Source: Variovorax sp. RA8 | GTDB taxonomy: Bacteria > Pseudomonadota > Gammaproteobacteria > Burkholderiales > Burkholderiaceae_C | Length of the DNA: 64,000 nt | NCBI RefSeq assembly: GCF_901827175.1 | Contig: NZ_LR594664.1 | Location: 186,001-250,000 of the forward strand | Reading direction: 5' to 3' | Shown: piece after piece, positions 7,967-24,526 of the stretch | How the letters are laid out: each line of letters begins with the position of its first letter | Position numbering within the stretch: position 1 is the first letter of the stretch | Position numbers and translations under genes: made by a program | The notes under the pieces: model-generated | What the model was told of the DNA's origin: nothing | Seen by the model: only the letters and a program-made list of their open reading frames with translations | The model's database searches: none

Positions 7967-8737
7967 CTACGCCAAATCAAAGCAGCAACCGGCGTAGTAA
8001 GGCTTGTCGCCGCCCTCGACGAAGGGCACCTCGATCAACTTTCCTTCGTTGCGCCAGGCGTCGCGCCGCTTGTAGCCGGCCGCGGCCAGCTCGGCCAGCA
8101 GCTGGTCGTGGTGCTGGATGCGGTAGGGACAGACAGCGAAGCCGATGCTGTTAAGCGTGTAGAGCGTGCGCTCCGGATGCACGGCCGTGGTGTTCAGAAC
8201 GATGCGCCGCGGCTTCACGGGCAGCGCCGCGATGATCTCGGAGATGCGCTGTGGCAGGTACTGCAGGCTGCCCGAGGCGTAGAGCAAGTCATAGCCGCTT
8301 GCATCGCGGAAATCAGTCGTGAAGTCCAACTGGGAGGTAGCCTCGCGCTTCGCTGCGAACTCCCGCCCGGCCTTGACCACAGTGGGAACGTCGCAGACCG
8401 TCCAGTGCAGGTCAACGGGGTAGTTCAGCATGCGGCGAAACGCGTAGTACTTGATGCCGATGTGGCCGCCCAGGTCGAAGATGCTGCGCATGCCGTCGTC
8501 AAGCGAGCGGCCGAGCCAGAACAGGCCCGGGTAGTCATAGAACGCGACCTGATGGCTGTAGAAAGCCTCCGCGGGGGCGTTGTCGTAGCCCACGGCTTTT
8601 GAGGGCGGCGCGCCGGCCTCGGCGCCGGCGAAGCTCTCGAAGGAGCCCATGAACAGGTTCTCTTCGCGGTTCTCCAGGAATTTTTTGCGATATGAAGATT
8701 CGCGTATGGTGGTTGGCATCAGATGGCTGACAAGCAT
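7967..8737 (-). CDS. TIGR04325-type SAM-dependent methyltransferase
   Basis: A 256-residue protein with the SAM-binding motif IFDLGGHIGIKYYAFRR and a later YDLLYASGSLQYLPQ segment, parallel to its downstream neighbour; the two are diverged paralogues (shared layout YDYPGLFWL versus YDYPVMLWL). ATG 8737 is chosen over 8764 because GAAGAGGG precedes it. It lies 131 bp downstream of the NRPS gene on the same strand and its stop touches the next gene, so it belongs to the biosynthetic operon. The C-terminus is rich in aromatic residues and Cys (YYAGCCFDLA). Substrate unknown; O- or N-methylation of the peptide product is inferred. Confidence 0.8.
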   Translation of the reverse strand: MLVSHLMPTTIRESSYRKKFLENREENLFMGSFESFAGAEAGAPPSKAVGYDNAPAEAFYSHQVAFYDYPGLFWLGRSLDDGMRSIFDLGGHIGIKYYAFRRMLNYPVDLHWTVCDVPTVVKAGREFAAKREATSQLDFTTDFRDASGYDLLYASGSLQYLPQRISEIIAALPVKPRRIVLNTTAVHPERTLYTLNSIGFAVCPYRIQHHDQLLAELAAAGYKRRDAWRNEGKLIEVPFVEGGDKPYYAGCCFDLA

Positions 8738-8868
8738 GTTTCCCTCTTCGACTTGATGATTCATAAGATTGACGATTCAAAGCGGATATCCGAATCCACT
8801 TTGTGTTCGCCGTACCACCGGGGACCGAACATCGGCTGACCGGCACGCGACATCCCCTTCATAGCGCC

Positions 8869-13874
<5,006 letters not shown>

Positions 13875-13878
<4 letters not shown>

Positions 13879-16800
13879 GCTTGGTACTTTGTGAATCGGC
13901 CCTGTGCCCGGGGATCGGGCACGAACCAGGCGGGTTTCCCGTCTTTGTCGCGGCCCAGGCGGGCGTTGGCCGTGGGAGGTTGGGACGCGTCGAAGGCCAA
14001 GTTCGTCACGGCGCGGCGCGGGAGCAGCTCGGCTTCCTGCATCTCGGCGATCGATTCCTTGAAGGCCGACTTGATGGTCGCGATGTCCTGCTGCGTGTGC
14101 GCGGTGGTCATGAAGCAGGGGAAGTTGTCCAGGATGTGGACGCCGCGGCTGCGCATCATCGCAAACAGCAGGTCCTGCAGCGGATGGTCTTCCAGCCAGC
14201 TCACGCGCCACAGCGACGAGAAGTAGCGGATCTCAACCGGCGCGCCGACCTCGCGGCAGAAGGCCGTGAGCTCGTCGGCCATGGCCGCGGTGTGCAGGTT
14301 CAGCTGGGTCTGCAGCTTGTTGTTGTCCTGCTTGAGAAAATCGAGCGAAGCCTTGGCCGCGGCCAGCGCCAGCGGATGCCGCACGAAGGTGCCGGCGAAG
14401 TAGGTCACGCCCACGGTGGGCACCGAGTTGTCGCCGTACTGCCAGGGGCCGCCGTCCAGCGCATCCATGTACTGCCGCCTGCCGGCGATCACGCCGACCG
14501 GCATGCCGCCGCCGATCACCTTGCCGTAGGTGGCCAGGTCCGCGCGAACGCCGAACACCGCTTGCGCGCCACCCAGGTGCGAGCGGAAACCGGTGATGAC
14601 CTCGTCAAAGATCAGGCAGGTATCGGACTTCTCGGTGATGGCGCGCACCTCGCGCAGGAACTCGCGCGGCTGGAAGTCGGGCCGGCGGCTCTGCACCGGC
14701 TCGACCAGCACGGCGGCCAGGTCCTCGGCATTGGCGCGGATGAATTCGAGCGCCTCGGGCGTGCCGTAGTCCAGCACGCGCACGTCGCCGAACATGCCCT
14801 GCAGCACGCCCGGCGCGGCGGACATGCCCTTGGCATTGCGGCCCGCGCGCACCAGCACCTCGTCGAAGGTGCCGTGGTAGGAGCCGGTGAAGAGCACCAC
14901 GGTGCTGCGGCCGGTGACGGTGCGCGCGATGCGTATGGCGGCCATCACGGCTTCCGAGCCGGTGTTGCACAGACCCGCGCGGTCAAACTTCGTCAGTTCG
15001 CACACGCGTTCGGTGACCTCGGCGGCCAGTGGATGCTGAGGGCCGATCTCGAAGCCGGCGTCGAGTTGCTTGCGCATAGCGTCCACGACGAAGTCCGGCT
15101 GCCATCCGAAGAGATTCATGCCGAAGCCGTTGAGTGTGTCGACATATTCGTTGCCGTCGATGTCCCACAAATGCGAGCCCTTGGAGTGCTCGACCACGAT
15201 CTGGTAGGTGATTTCCTTGGTCGCGGGCCGGAAGCCGTTGACCACGCGCGGGTCAGCCATGTGCGGGCGGTTGCGCGCGGTGAAGGCCTTGCTCTTTTGC
15301 GTGCGCTCCACGTAGCGGCGCATGAAGGCGGCCAACCGTGCCTTCTGGCGTTCGGTCGGCTCCTTGCTCTGCGTGTGGATGCGTGCGATCGCGCCGAAGG
15401 CCTTCTTGACGTCGTACTTCGGCGCGGCAGGCGGCTCCTCGGCAGGCGGCTCGGGGGTGTTTGACGCTGTGGCCGCGGCGGTGGCCATGGGCGTCGTTTG
15501 CTCCGCCGTCGGTGGCGGCGAGGTGTTGGTTGGAACTATCTGCCCGCCCAGCAGCAATGCGAGTTGCTGCTGCATCAACTGGGTCTGTTGCATTTGCTGG
15601 GCAATGATCTGCTGCAGGAGGATGCCATTGCCGTTCGTCAAACCGGCCAGCGGCGGGACGGGCGCTGCCTGCGTAGCCACCGTCACAGGCGGCATAGTCA
15701 CGGCGGCTGCGACTGGGGGAACGGCAGCTACCACTGGCGCCGAGGCCGCAACAGGATCTGGCGGCAGCGTTTCATCGAGGAATTCCGCCAGTGCGTCGAA
15801 GGTGCGATAGCTTTCCATCAACTGGCGGAAGGTCAGGTTTGCCTTGAAATGCTTCTTGACTTGTATGGCAGCCTGCGTGAGCGTGAGCGAGTCGAGGCCG
15901 ATCTCGACAAAGGGTGATCCGCTATGGACGCCGCTCATGTCCATGCCCGAGAGGTTCTCGAACAGCTCGCGCAGGCGCATGACGAGGGACGCGCGGCGTG
16001 GAGGCGCAACAGTAGCGGCGGTTGTCATCGGCAACTCCGGAATTGAAAGAGGGATGGGCAGGGCGGCACAAGCAAGAGAAGCTGAGGGCGCTTCGCAGGC
16101 GGCAATGTCGATCCAGAAACGCTTGCGCTCGAATGGATAGGTGGGTAGCAGCACGCGATGCTTGTTTGCACGCTCGTCGAGCGCGGCGAGATTGATTTCG
16201 GCGCCCATCGTCCAGATGCGGCCGGCGGCCAGCCGCCAGGCGCTGCACTCGCCATCGGGTCGGTCGCCAAGCAATTCGATGGCCGGCGCGGGAAGCAACT
16301 TGCTCGCGTGCTGGCGTACCAACATCGCCAGCGTGTTGCGCGGGCCGATCTCGACAAAGAGCGGATGCGCCAGCTGGGCCAGCACTTCGCGCACGGCGGG
16401 CGAGAAGCGCACCGTCTCGCGCAGGTGGCGGGCCCAGTAGCGCGGGTCGGTCGCTTCCTCGGCCGTCAGCAGCCGGCCGGTGAGGGTCGAGTAGATCGGC
16501 AGGCGCGGCGCCGAGAGGCTTAGTTCGCTCACCAGCACTTCGAAGGGCGCAACGGCGGGCTCCATCATCGCGGAGTGGAAGGCATGCGAGGTCGAAAGCA
16601 GCTTCGCGACGATGCCCTTGGCTTCGAGGTCGGCGCGCAGCTTCTCGATGGCGTCGCTCGGACCTGCGGCCACGCAGACCGCCGGGCCGTTGTCGGCCGC
16701 GAGCGAAATCCCTTCGGGCAGGAGCGGCTGCAGCTCGGCGGCCGGCAGGCGCACCGAGAGCATGGTGCCGGCGGGCAATGCCTGCATCAGAGCGCCGCGC

Positions 16801-19800
16801 CGCACGACCAGCCGCGCCGCATCCTCGAGCCGCATCACGCCGGCCAGCGCGGCGGCGGCGAACTCGCCGACGCTGTGGCCGATCATCGCGGCCGGCTTCA
16901 CATCGAGCGCCATGAGCTGGCGCGCCAGCGCGTATTCGAGCGCGAAGGTCGCGGGCTGCGTGACCGAGGTCGGCGCGAGCGCGGCCGCATCGTCCGAGAA
17001 CATGCGCTCGCGCAGGTCGAAGCCGAGCACGCCTTCGAAGGCCTGCAGGCATTCGTCAAACCCCGTACGGAACACCGCATCGGTCAGATACAGCGTTCGG
17101 CCCATGCCGGCGTACTGCGCGCCCTGGCCCGGGAACATCAGGACCGGCTGCGGCACCCACGCCGCCGTTGTCCCGCTGGCCGTTCCCAATGCGTCGGCCG
17201 CGCGCAACGCGGCTGCCGCCTGAACGGGGGAGCGTGCGACGACGCAGGCCCGATACGCGAAGGCCTTGCGGCCGACGCGAAGCGTATGGGCCACATCGGG
17301 TAGACAGATGCCGGGATGGGCATCGAGGTGATCGGCCAGCCGCGTGCGCGCCGCCGCCAATGCCGTCGGCGTGCGGGCCGAGAGCACAAGCAACTGAGGT
17401 GTGGCCGACACATCCGAATCCGCGCGCAGCGGAGCTTCTTCGACGATCACGTGGGCGTTGGTGCCGCCGACACCGAATGAGCTGACACCGGCGCGCCGCG
17501 GGGCTTCCCCGCGCGGCCATGGATGAAGGCAGTCGTTGACCCGGAAGGGAGTGGCGTCGAACCGGATGGCCGGGTTGGGCGCTTCGAAGTGGATCGACGC
17601 CGGGATGCGTTCGTAATGCAGCGAGAGCGCCGTCTTGATTAGGCCGGCAGCACCCGCTGCAGTGACGAGATGACCCACGTTGCTTTTGACTGAACCGATG
17701 CGGCAGAAGCCGATATCCGAGGTGTGTCGTGCATAGGCCCGTGTCAGGCCCTCGATCTCGACCGGGTCGCCCATTGGCGTGGCCGTGCCATGGGTCTCCA
17801 CATAGGAGATGCTGCGCGCATCGACCCCGGCCGAAGCCAGCGCCGCCGAGATGACGGCTGCTTGGCCGTCGATATTCGGCGCCGTGAAGCTGGCCTTGGC
17901 CCCGCCATCGTTGTTGACCGCCGCGCCGCGCAGCACGGCGTAGACCGGGTCGCCATTGGCAAGTGCGTCGCCCAGTCGTTTGAGCATGACCACGGCCGCA
18001 CCATCGCCGAACACCGTGCCCTTGGCCTTGGCGTCGAAGCTGCGCGTGTGGCCGTCGGGCGACAGCATCGCGCCCTCCTCGTAGAGATAGCCGCTGCGCG
18101 GCGGGCAGGTGATCGCGATGCCGCCGGCCAGGGCCATGTCGCATTGACCCGAGCGCAGCGCGTGGAACGCTTGCGCCACGGCAACGAGCGAGGTCGAGCA
18201 TGCGGTGTGGATCGCGATGGCGGGTCCGGTCAAATTCAGCCGATGCGCCACGCGCGTCGCGATGTAGTCCTTCTCGTTGGCGAGCATCACCTGGAACGCG
18301 CCCAGCTCATCGATCAGCTCGGGTCGCTTTTGGACATGCTGCAGGAAGTAGGTGGCGTTGTACATGCCGGCATAGACGCCGACCGATCCCGGGCACTGGT
18401 CAGGCGTGTAGCCCGCACGTTCCATGCACTCCCAGCAGATCTCCAAGAACAGGCGCTGCTGCGGATCCATCAGCTGCGCTTCCTTCGGGTTGATGCCGAA
18501 GAAGGCGGCATCGAACCACTCGACGTCGTCGATCACCCCGCGCGCTCGCACATAGCTGGGGTCGGCCCGGAGCGCTGCGCTGACGCCAGCGTCCAGCGTC
18601 GCGTCGTCGAAGAAGCTGATCGAATCGCGCCCTGCGCAGAGGTTGTCCCAGAACTGTTCGACGCCGGCCGCACCGGGGAAGCGCCCGGCCATGGCGATCA
18701 GCGCGATCGGCTCGTCCGCGTCGGTAGAAGGCCTGGACCGAGGCCGCTCTGAGGCGGCGAGCTGTGGGGCGGGCGCTTCGCCTTCGAGTTTCAGCGCCAA
18801 TGCGCGCGGTGTCGGCTGCTGGAAGAACAGGTTGGCCGAGAGCGGCTGTGTGCTGGACTTTTGCAAGTCGGCCAGTACCGCCAGTACCAGCAGTGAGTCG
18901 CCGCCCAAATCGAAAAAGTTGTCCGAGCGACCCGCCTTGTCGATCCCGAGTGCCCTTGCGAAGGCGGCGCAGACGCGCCGTTCCGCAGGGCTGCGGCCCT
19001 CTTCATAAGGCTCGGACAGGTCGGGACGCTCTGCCAGCGGCGCAGGCAGCGAGCGGCGGTCGAGCTTGCCGTTGGGAAGCAGCGGAAGTGCCTCGAGCAC
19101 GACGTACGCGCTGGGCACCATGTAGGGCGGCAACAGCGTGCCGAGGTGCGCGCGCAGCGCTTCCACGCCCGGCGAGCGCTCTGTCGTGAAATAGGCTACC
19201 AGCCGCACGCTGCCGGGTTGGTCCTCGCGCGGGATGACTACTGTCTGGCGCACGCCGGGATGCTGCAAGAGAGCGTTCTCGATCTCGCCGAGTTCGATGC
19301 GATAACCACGGATCTTGACCTGATGGTCATTGCGGCCCAGACAATCGAGTACGCCGTCGCCACGCCAGCGCCCCAGATCCCCAGTTCTGTAGAGCATCGC
19401 GCCGTCGTGTCCACCGAAAGGATTTGCTACGAAGCGCTCCGATGTGAGCTCGGGGCGATTCAGGTAGCCCAGCGTCACGCCCGCGCCACCGATGAAGAGC
19501 TCGCCGACCACGCCGACCGGAAGCGGCTGAAGCGCCGCATTCAGCACGTGGAACTGGGTGTTCGCAACTGGGCGGCCGATCGGCACGACCGCATCGACCT
19601 GCTCAAGCCGGTGAAAGCTCGACCAAACCGTCGTCTCGGTTGGCCCATAGCCGTTCCAAAGCTGCTGCACCATCGGGAGCAGCTTCCGACCGAGGTCCTG
19701 GGGAAGCGGCTCGCCGGTACAGATCGCCAGCATGTCCGCGCGACCAGGCCAACCTGCACCGAGCAGCAAACGCCAGGTCGACGGGGTTGCGTCGACAAAG

Positions 19801-21266
19801 GTGACCTCTTCACGCTCGATGAGAGCGCGCAACAGCATGCCGTCCGTGGTCTGGTCCTTGTCGGCCATGACGATGCGCGAGCCGATGGTTAATGGCAGCA
19901 GCACCTCTGACACGGCGATATCGAAGGACAGCGTCGTTACCGCGAGCGTCACGTGGTCGGCTCGGACTCCTGGAACGCTGCGCAGGCTGGTCAACAGGTT
20001 GCATACGCTGCGATGCGGCACGCGCACACCCTTGGGTCGGCCTGTCGAGCCAGAGGTGTAGATCACATAGGCAACCGCCTCCGGGTCGCCCTGTGATGTC
20101 GGGACCACGGCGTTGGGCGTGACCTGATCGGCGCGCACGAGGGAGACCGCCTTTCCTGACCAGGAACCGACGGTCGAGCCATCAACGACCATCACCCGAA
20201 GCCCTGCGTCGCCGGCCATGAAATCCAGGCGATCCGGGGGGAACGAAGGATCCAGCGGCACATAGCCCGCGCCGGCCTGCAGAATGCCGTAGAGCGCCAC
20301 CACCATGTGCTCATTCCGGTCACACGACAGGCCAACGAGGTCGCCGGCGCGGACACCACGTGCCTGCAGTGCTTCGGTGAGTCCGTTCGCGCGTTGAGCC
20401 AGCTCCCTGAAGCTGAGTTTCACGCCACCTGCGGTGATGGCGATGGCATCTGGCGTGGCGGCGACCTGGCGCTTGATCAGGACCTCGATGCGCAAGCCCA
20501 CTTCCAAGGCCATCGAAGTCGCGTTGAACGATGCAAGTAGTGCTCGATCGACGTCGGTGAGCGCAAAGGCGTCCGCCAGTGCGATCTCGGTGTTGGCGCC
20601 CCAGCGGACCAAGGCAGCGCGGTAGATGAGAAGCCAGCGCTCGATGGTGGAACGATCAAAGAGCTCGCTGTTGAAGGCCGAGTTCAGGGTCAGATCCAGA
20701 GGGGTATGGACGGCTTGCAGCACCAGGTCGGTCTGCAGGTTGGGGGGCGGTACCGCTTCGGTGGCATAGCCAAAGAAGGTGGTCGGGCGTGCTGTGCCGA
20801 GCTGATCCGCCGACGGCAAGGCTTCGGCCAGGCTCTCGGGGTGCCGAGTGCCTTCACGCAGGGCTGCGTCGCTGCGCTCCACGAGTTGGCGCAAGGTCAT
20901 GCCCGGAGCCACTGGCAAGTGCATCGGAAGCAGCTTGCCTGGTGCTTTCGCAGGGAGTGCGCCAACGAGGACGCTCTGCTGTTGGGTCAGCCAATGCACC
21001 ATTCCCGCGAACACACAGAAAAGAACCGACTCGATCGAGGCTGCTGCGCCTTCAGCAAGCCGGGTGGCTGATGCGACTGCGTCGCTGCCCAGGCTGAGGC
21101 TCATCGCGGCCATCGACGAAGGTGATTGCGGCGTTCGCCGGCGATCGGACGGAAGCGCTGTCGCCGAGAACTCACCTGGCGAAAACCCATCGTGCCCGTA
21201 CTTGTCGCCCGAAGTCGCCCCCGGCTCGGGTTCTGACTCGGCAGCGGAATGCGCGCGACGTTCCAT
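13875..21266 (-). CDS. Hybrid NRPS-PKS with aminotransferase domain (half-C-A-PCP-KS-AT-ACP-AMT)
   Basis: A 2463-residue megasynthase; ATG 21266 follows a strong AGGAGG. Domains: residues about 60-240 resemble only the C-terminal half of a condensation domain, with no HHxxxDG; adenylation (YTSGSTGRPKGV 403-414, YGPTETT 540-546); PCP Ser791; ketosynthase with Cys1023 (TACSTSL), His1159 and His1199; acyltransferase with Ser1465 (GHSVGE) and HAFH at 1561-1564, the motif of malonyl-CoA-specific domains; ACP Ser1793; a Gln-rich linker (about 1885-1902); and a PLP class III aminotransferase (NTGSEAVMAAIR, DEVITGFR, Lys2249). Such embedded aminotransferases aminate the beta-keto thioester in iturin/mycosubtilin and microcystin pathways. 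The expected intermediate is a malonate-extended amino acid carrying a new beta-amino group. Confidence 0.93.
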
Positions 21267-21611
21267 TGGGCCTCCTCGATCAAGCCTCTGTTACAAATCA
21301 GGACAACCTGTACCGACTTGCTCGGCTTGGCCGTTCTTCTTACGAACAAAGTATCAATTCATGCCGAATCTTGCGTGAACGAACGCCCGCTGCAAACCAC
21401 CAAGAAGTACAGCTAGCCCCTCCGTGCATCCGCCTATCGACATATGCCGATGCACTTTTTGCGTTTGTTCGCGCCACGAAACGGCGGCAGCCGTGACTGT
21501 GCGTGAAGTTCTTACATCTGAATACTTAGGGATTACATGTACGCGCCGATTCATGCTTCTGAAACATGGAAGGCCAGCACCCCTGGCCTGCGGCCCGTCT
21601 CCTTCCGGTGA

Positions 21612-22532
21612 TCAGCCGCGGCCGGCGATCTTTCGTGCCAGCATCCAGACGGCCGGCGGCGTGAGCATGCGCGCGACGGCCTTGGCCCGGTCCATGCTGT
21701 GCATCTTCATGAAGACCGAGGCCGATTCGTCCCCGTGCTGCTTGCCGGCGAGCGGGCTGGTGTAGTAGTAGGCGGCGACAGAGCGGCGCGGCCGGCCGTC
21801 CGGCGCCTGCAGCGGCTTGGTATGGCCGTGGTAGCTGATCGGCCCGTGCGGCAGCAGAATGGTGCGGCCGAACTCGGGCTGCACGGTGGTCAAGCAGCGG
21901 TCCTGCTTCTTGTCCCAGAGTTCGAGCCCGGAACCCCAGGCCGGGTCCCATCCCTTGTTGAGATAGGTGATGAAGACCATCTCGTTCCTCAGCCCCAGAT
22001 GGCGGTGGCGGTTGAAGTCGCGGTGCACCGCGAAAGTCGCGCCGGTGCGGCTCTCGTGCAGGCCGCCGCCAAAGAGCTTCGGATCTGGCAGCAGGTAGGG
22101 CACGCCGGTGATGGAGGACAGCCAGTCGATGAACCAGCCGGAATTGATGATGTCGAAGTACAGCTGCGAGGCCGGGCCCAGCGCCGCGCCGAGCACCGAG
22201 CGGCGCGTCGACTCATATGGAGTCTTGACTTCAGCCCAGTAAGTGCTCGGAAGCGCGTCGAATTCTTCGGCCACCAGTTCGAGCAGTGTCGGATGGAACG
22301 TGTTCTCAAGAACGAGGTGAGGGAACGGTATTGCGCTCACCAATTGTTCGCGCAGCCGTTCGCGCTGTCCGGGTGCAAAGAGCGCTGGGTTGACGAGTTC
22401 CCCACGCGGCAAGCACACGCCCCGGATGCTGACGAAGTCGGCAGGCGGAAGACAGAGCGCCTCAGGTGACACTTCGGCCAGCGGCTGTTCATGAGCGCGC
22501 AGGTCAGGCAATTCGGACAGCAGTGCAGCCAT
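21612..22532 (-). CDS. 2OG-Fe(II) oxygenase-like hydroxylase
   Basis: A 306-residue soluble protein. HRDFN near residue 170 and YHGH near residue 238 fit the His-X-Asp...His iron triad, and a following Arg (RPRRSVAAYYY) could bind 2-oxoglutarate, as in prolyl-4-hydroxylase-like enzymes. The start at 22532 has GGAGGTG eight bases upstream. It is the first gene of the minus-strand biosynthetic cluster, 345 bp ahead of the megasynthase. A tailoring hydroxylation of the peptide-polyketide is the natural inference. The 345-bp gap to the next gene shows no other coding sequence and may hold a second promoter. Confidence 0.78.
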   Translation of the reverse strand: MAALLSELPDLRAHEQPLAEVSPEALCLPPADFVSIRGVCLPRGELVNPALFAPGQRERLREQLVSAIPFPHLVLENTFHPTLLELVAEEFDALPSTYWAEVKTPYESTRRSVLGAALGPASQLYFDIINSGWFIDWLSSITGVPYLLPDPKLFGGGLHESRTGATFAVHRDFNRHRHLGLRNEMVFITYLNKGWDPAWGSGLELWDKKQDRCLTTVQPEFGRTILLPHGPISYHGHTKPLQAPDGRPRRSVAAYYYTSPLAGKQHGDESASVFMKMHSMDRAKAVARMLTPPAVWMLARKIAGRG

Positions 22533-22567
22533 GGCAACACCTCCACGACGCTCTATGAAGCGTCTTA

Positions 22568-22609
22568 TTTTGAATCCTTAAGTGTTAATCGTAACCTAAA
22601 GATTCAAAA
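22568..22609. promoter_or_regulatory. Candidate operator: 9-bp dyad upstream of the biosynthetic operon
   Basis: Perfect inverted arms TTTTGAATC (22568-22576) and GATTCAAAA (22601-22609) separated by 24 bp of AT-rich DNA, 36 bp upstream of the oxygenase start. The local AT content stands out from the surroundings and suits a regulated promoter. No regulator gene is adjacent. Confidence 0.4.
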
Positions 22610-22798
22610 CGTGACGATCATGTTTACGGCATAGCTCGTTCGGCATGCCGTAGCGTCATCTGGGAGTTCATCCTGGAGCGCCGGTTACCTCCAGCGGGCG
22701 GGACAAGTGTTTCTTGAGGGGACCTGATTGCGAGCCTTTTGCGTTGCGACGTCGCTTGCATGCCGCGAGCGGACCGCCGTAAGCAGGGCCGCGGCCAG

Positions 22799-23053
22799 CT
22801 ACTTCTTCTTCGCTTCGCCTGTCTTTCCGTCCTTCTTCATCATGTCTGCACACATTTTCATGTGCGCGTCGTCCTTCTTCATCTCGCCTTTTTTGGCCAT
22901 CGCCATGTGATCCTTGCACTCCTGCGTGGTCATGTTGCTCTTCGTGCTGCCTCTGGCAGCGGAGTCGCTCTTCTTCGACGCATCTTGAGCCGCGGCGCCA
23001 CCAGTTACCAGCGCAATGCTCACGCAAATCAGAGCTGTAACGATATTCTTCAT
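22799..23053 (-). CDS. Small exported Lys/Met-rich protein
   Basis: An 84-residue protein from ATG 23053, with AGGAG seven bases upstream. Residues 1-22 form a signal peptide ending GAAAQ. The mature part is strongly charged with repeated Met, Lys and two Cys (TTQECKDHMAMAKKGEMKK and MKMCADMMKKDGK). It could bind soft metals in the periplasm, but no characterised family is recognised. It sits between the biosynthetic cluster and the metal-efflux region and is transcribed away from the latter. The 393 bp between it and the next gene hold the divergent promoters and no other gene that I can see. Confidence 0.65.
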   Translation of the reverse strand: MKNIVTALICVSIALVTGGAAAQDASKKSDSAARGSTKSNMTTQECKDHMAMAKKGEMKKDDAHMKMCADMMKKDGKTGEAKKK

Positions 23054-23446
23054 TATCTCCTGCAGAGCTAAGTGGGAGGAAAGCCCGCCTGCGGTTCTGT
23101 ATCGCCGAAAGCGCGAAGAGCATTGAAGGCGAAGGGGCCTGGTCGGGCGCGGCACCTTGTCGGCAAGCTGCTTTCGCTGGTGCTTGCAGACACGATGTCC
23201 AGTTAAACGTAGGCCGCCCACCCCACCGAGCAGCATCGGACATGAGGCGACACATGCGTAGGACCGAAGGCGCAGGTGGCAATCGGGCGTGAAGGTGAGG
23301 GTCAAGGCGTACGCCGGTGCTGGGTTGCTCCGCAGCTGGGTGGATGCAACGCGCGCGCCACAGTCCGGGCTACGCCGTGACCCACAGCATCTGAGCGGAT
23401 CGTCTGTCACGTCTGGCGGTGCGGGCGGCCCAAAGTATTCGGCGCC

Positions 23447-24325
23447 ATGATGAAAACCGTCGCCCGAAAGGCCGTGCTGCTCTGCCTTTGTTGTCTGCTA
23501 TTGCCGTCGATCGCAGTGGCACAAGGCAGCGGCGCCGCCGCTTTGTTGGCAAAGTTCAATGCGAGCCGGTCGCAGCTCGAGCGAAACGCTTTTGGTCGCC
23601 CGCTGGTGATCGAATCTAACGAGACGGCCGACCGGCTGAGCGGCGACGCCCATGCGGTCGTTGATCATCCATTCGCCAAGGTAAGCAACTCGTTAAGCAT
23701 GTCCGTCGTCTGGTGCGAGATTCTCATGCTGCACCTCAACACAAAGCACTGCGCCGTGCGGGAAACTTCTGGAACGACGACCCTCGCCGTCGCGATCGGC
23801 CGCAAGTACGACCAGCCGCTCGCCGATGCACAGCGCATTGACTTCGCCTGGCGGCCGGCCACCATCACCTCCGACTACCTGGCGGTGCAACTGAGCGCTG
23901 CCCGCGGTCCGTTCGCGACCCGTGATTACCGCATCGAACTCAAGGCCACGCCGCTCGACGATCGCAAGACCTTCATCCATCTCGCTTACGCCTACGCCGA
24001 CGGGATGGTGGCGCGGCTCGCCATGCAGGTCTACATCGCAACGGTCGGAAGCGGCAAGGTGGGGTTCACCGCGACGGGGAAGGATTCAGCCGGCCGGCCG
24101 GAATACGTAGGAGGAATGCGAGGCGTCGTGGAGCGCAATACGATGCGCTACTATCTCGCGATCGACTCCTACCTGGACGCGCCCGACGACCAGCAGCTCG
24201 AAGAGCGTCTCGCCAAGTGGTTCGACAGCACCGAACAGTATTCGCATCAACTCCATGAAATGAACCGAAGCGACTATCTCGCTATGAAACGAAAAGAGTA
24301 CGAGCGAATGAAGGCAGCGCGGTGA
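23447..24325 (+). CDS. Conserved exported protein of unknown function
   Basis: A 292-residue protein with a clear signal peptide (residues 1-26, ending AVAQG). The mature part contains a section beginning HAVVDHPFAKVSNSL, two Cys (about 89 and 102) and a C-terminus rich in charged helices (YLAMKRKEYERMKAAR). No catalytic motif is recognised. The layout recalls widespread Burkholderiales periplasmic proteins of unknown function. It precedes the heavy-metal efflux operon by 200 bp but need not belong to it. Confidence 0.7.
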   Translation: MMKTVARKAVLLCLCCLLLPSIAVAQGSGAAALLAKFNASRSQLERNAFGRPLVIESNETADRLSGDAHAVVDHPFAKVSNSLSMSVVWCEILMLHLNTKHCAVRETSGTTTLAVAIGRKYDQPLADAQRIDFAWRPATITSDYLAVQLSAARGPFATRDYRIELKATPLDDRKTFIHLAYAYADGMVARLAMQVYIATVGSGKVGFTATGKDSAGRPEYVGGMRGVVERNTMRYYLAIDSYLDAPDDQQLEERLAKWFDSTEQYSHQLHEMNRSDYLAMKRKEYERMKAAR

Positions 24326-24526
24326 GTCCCGCTTGATGGCCGTCGCCGCGCCCAAGATCGGGGTGCGTCTTCCAAATACCTTCGGGCTCCGTGTTGCTTG
24401 AACAGCGAACAAGTTCCTACGCGTGGCGTCGGCGACAGAACTTCCCATATCTCCAGAGCAACGAAACCGCCCGTTGCAACGCACGCACCTGGGCGTGCGC
24501 TGGGCCGCCTCGGCTAGACTTGCAGA

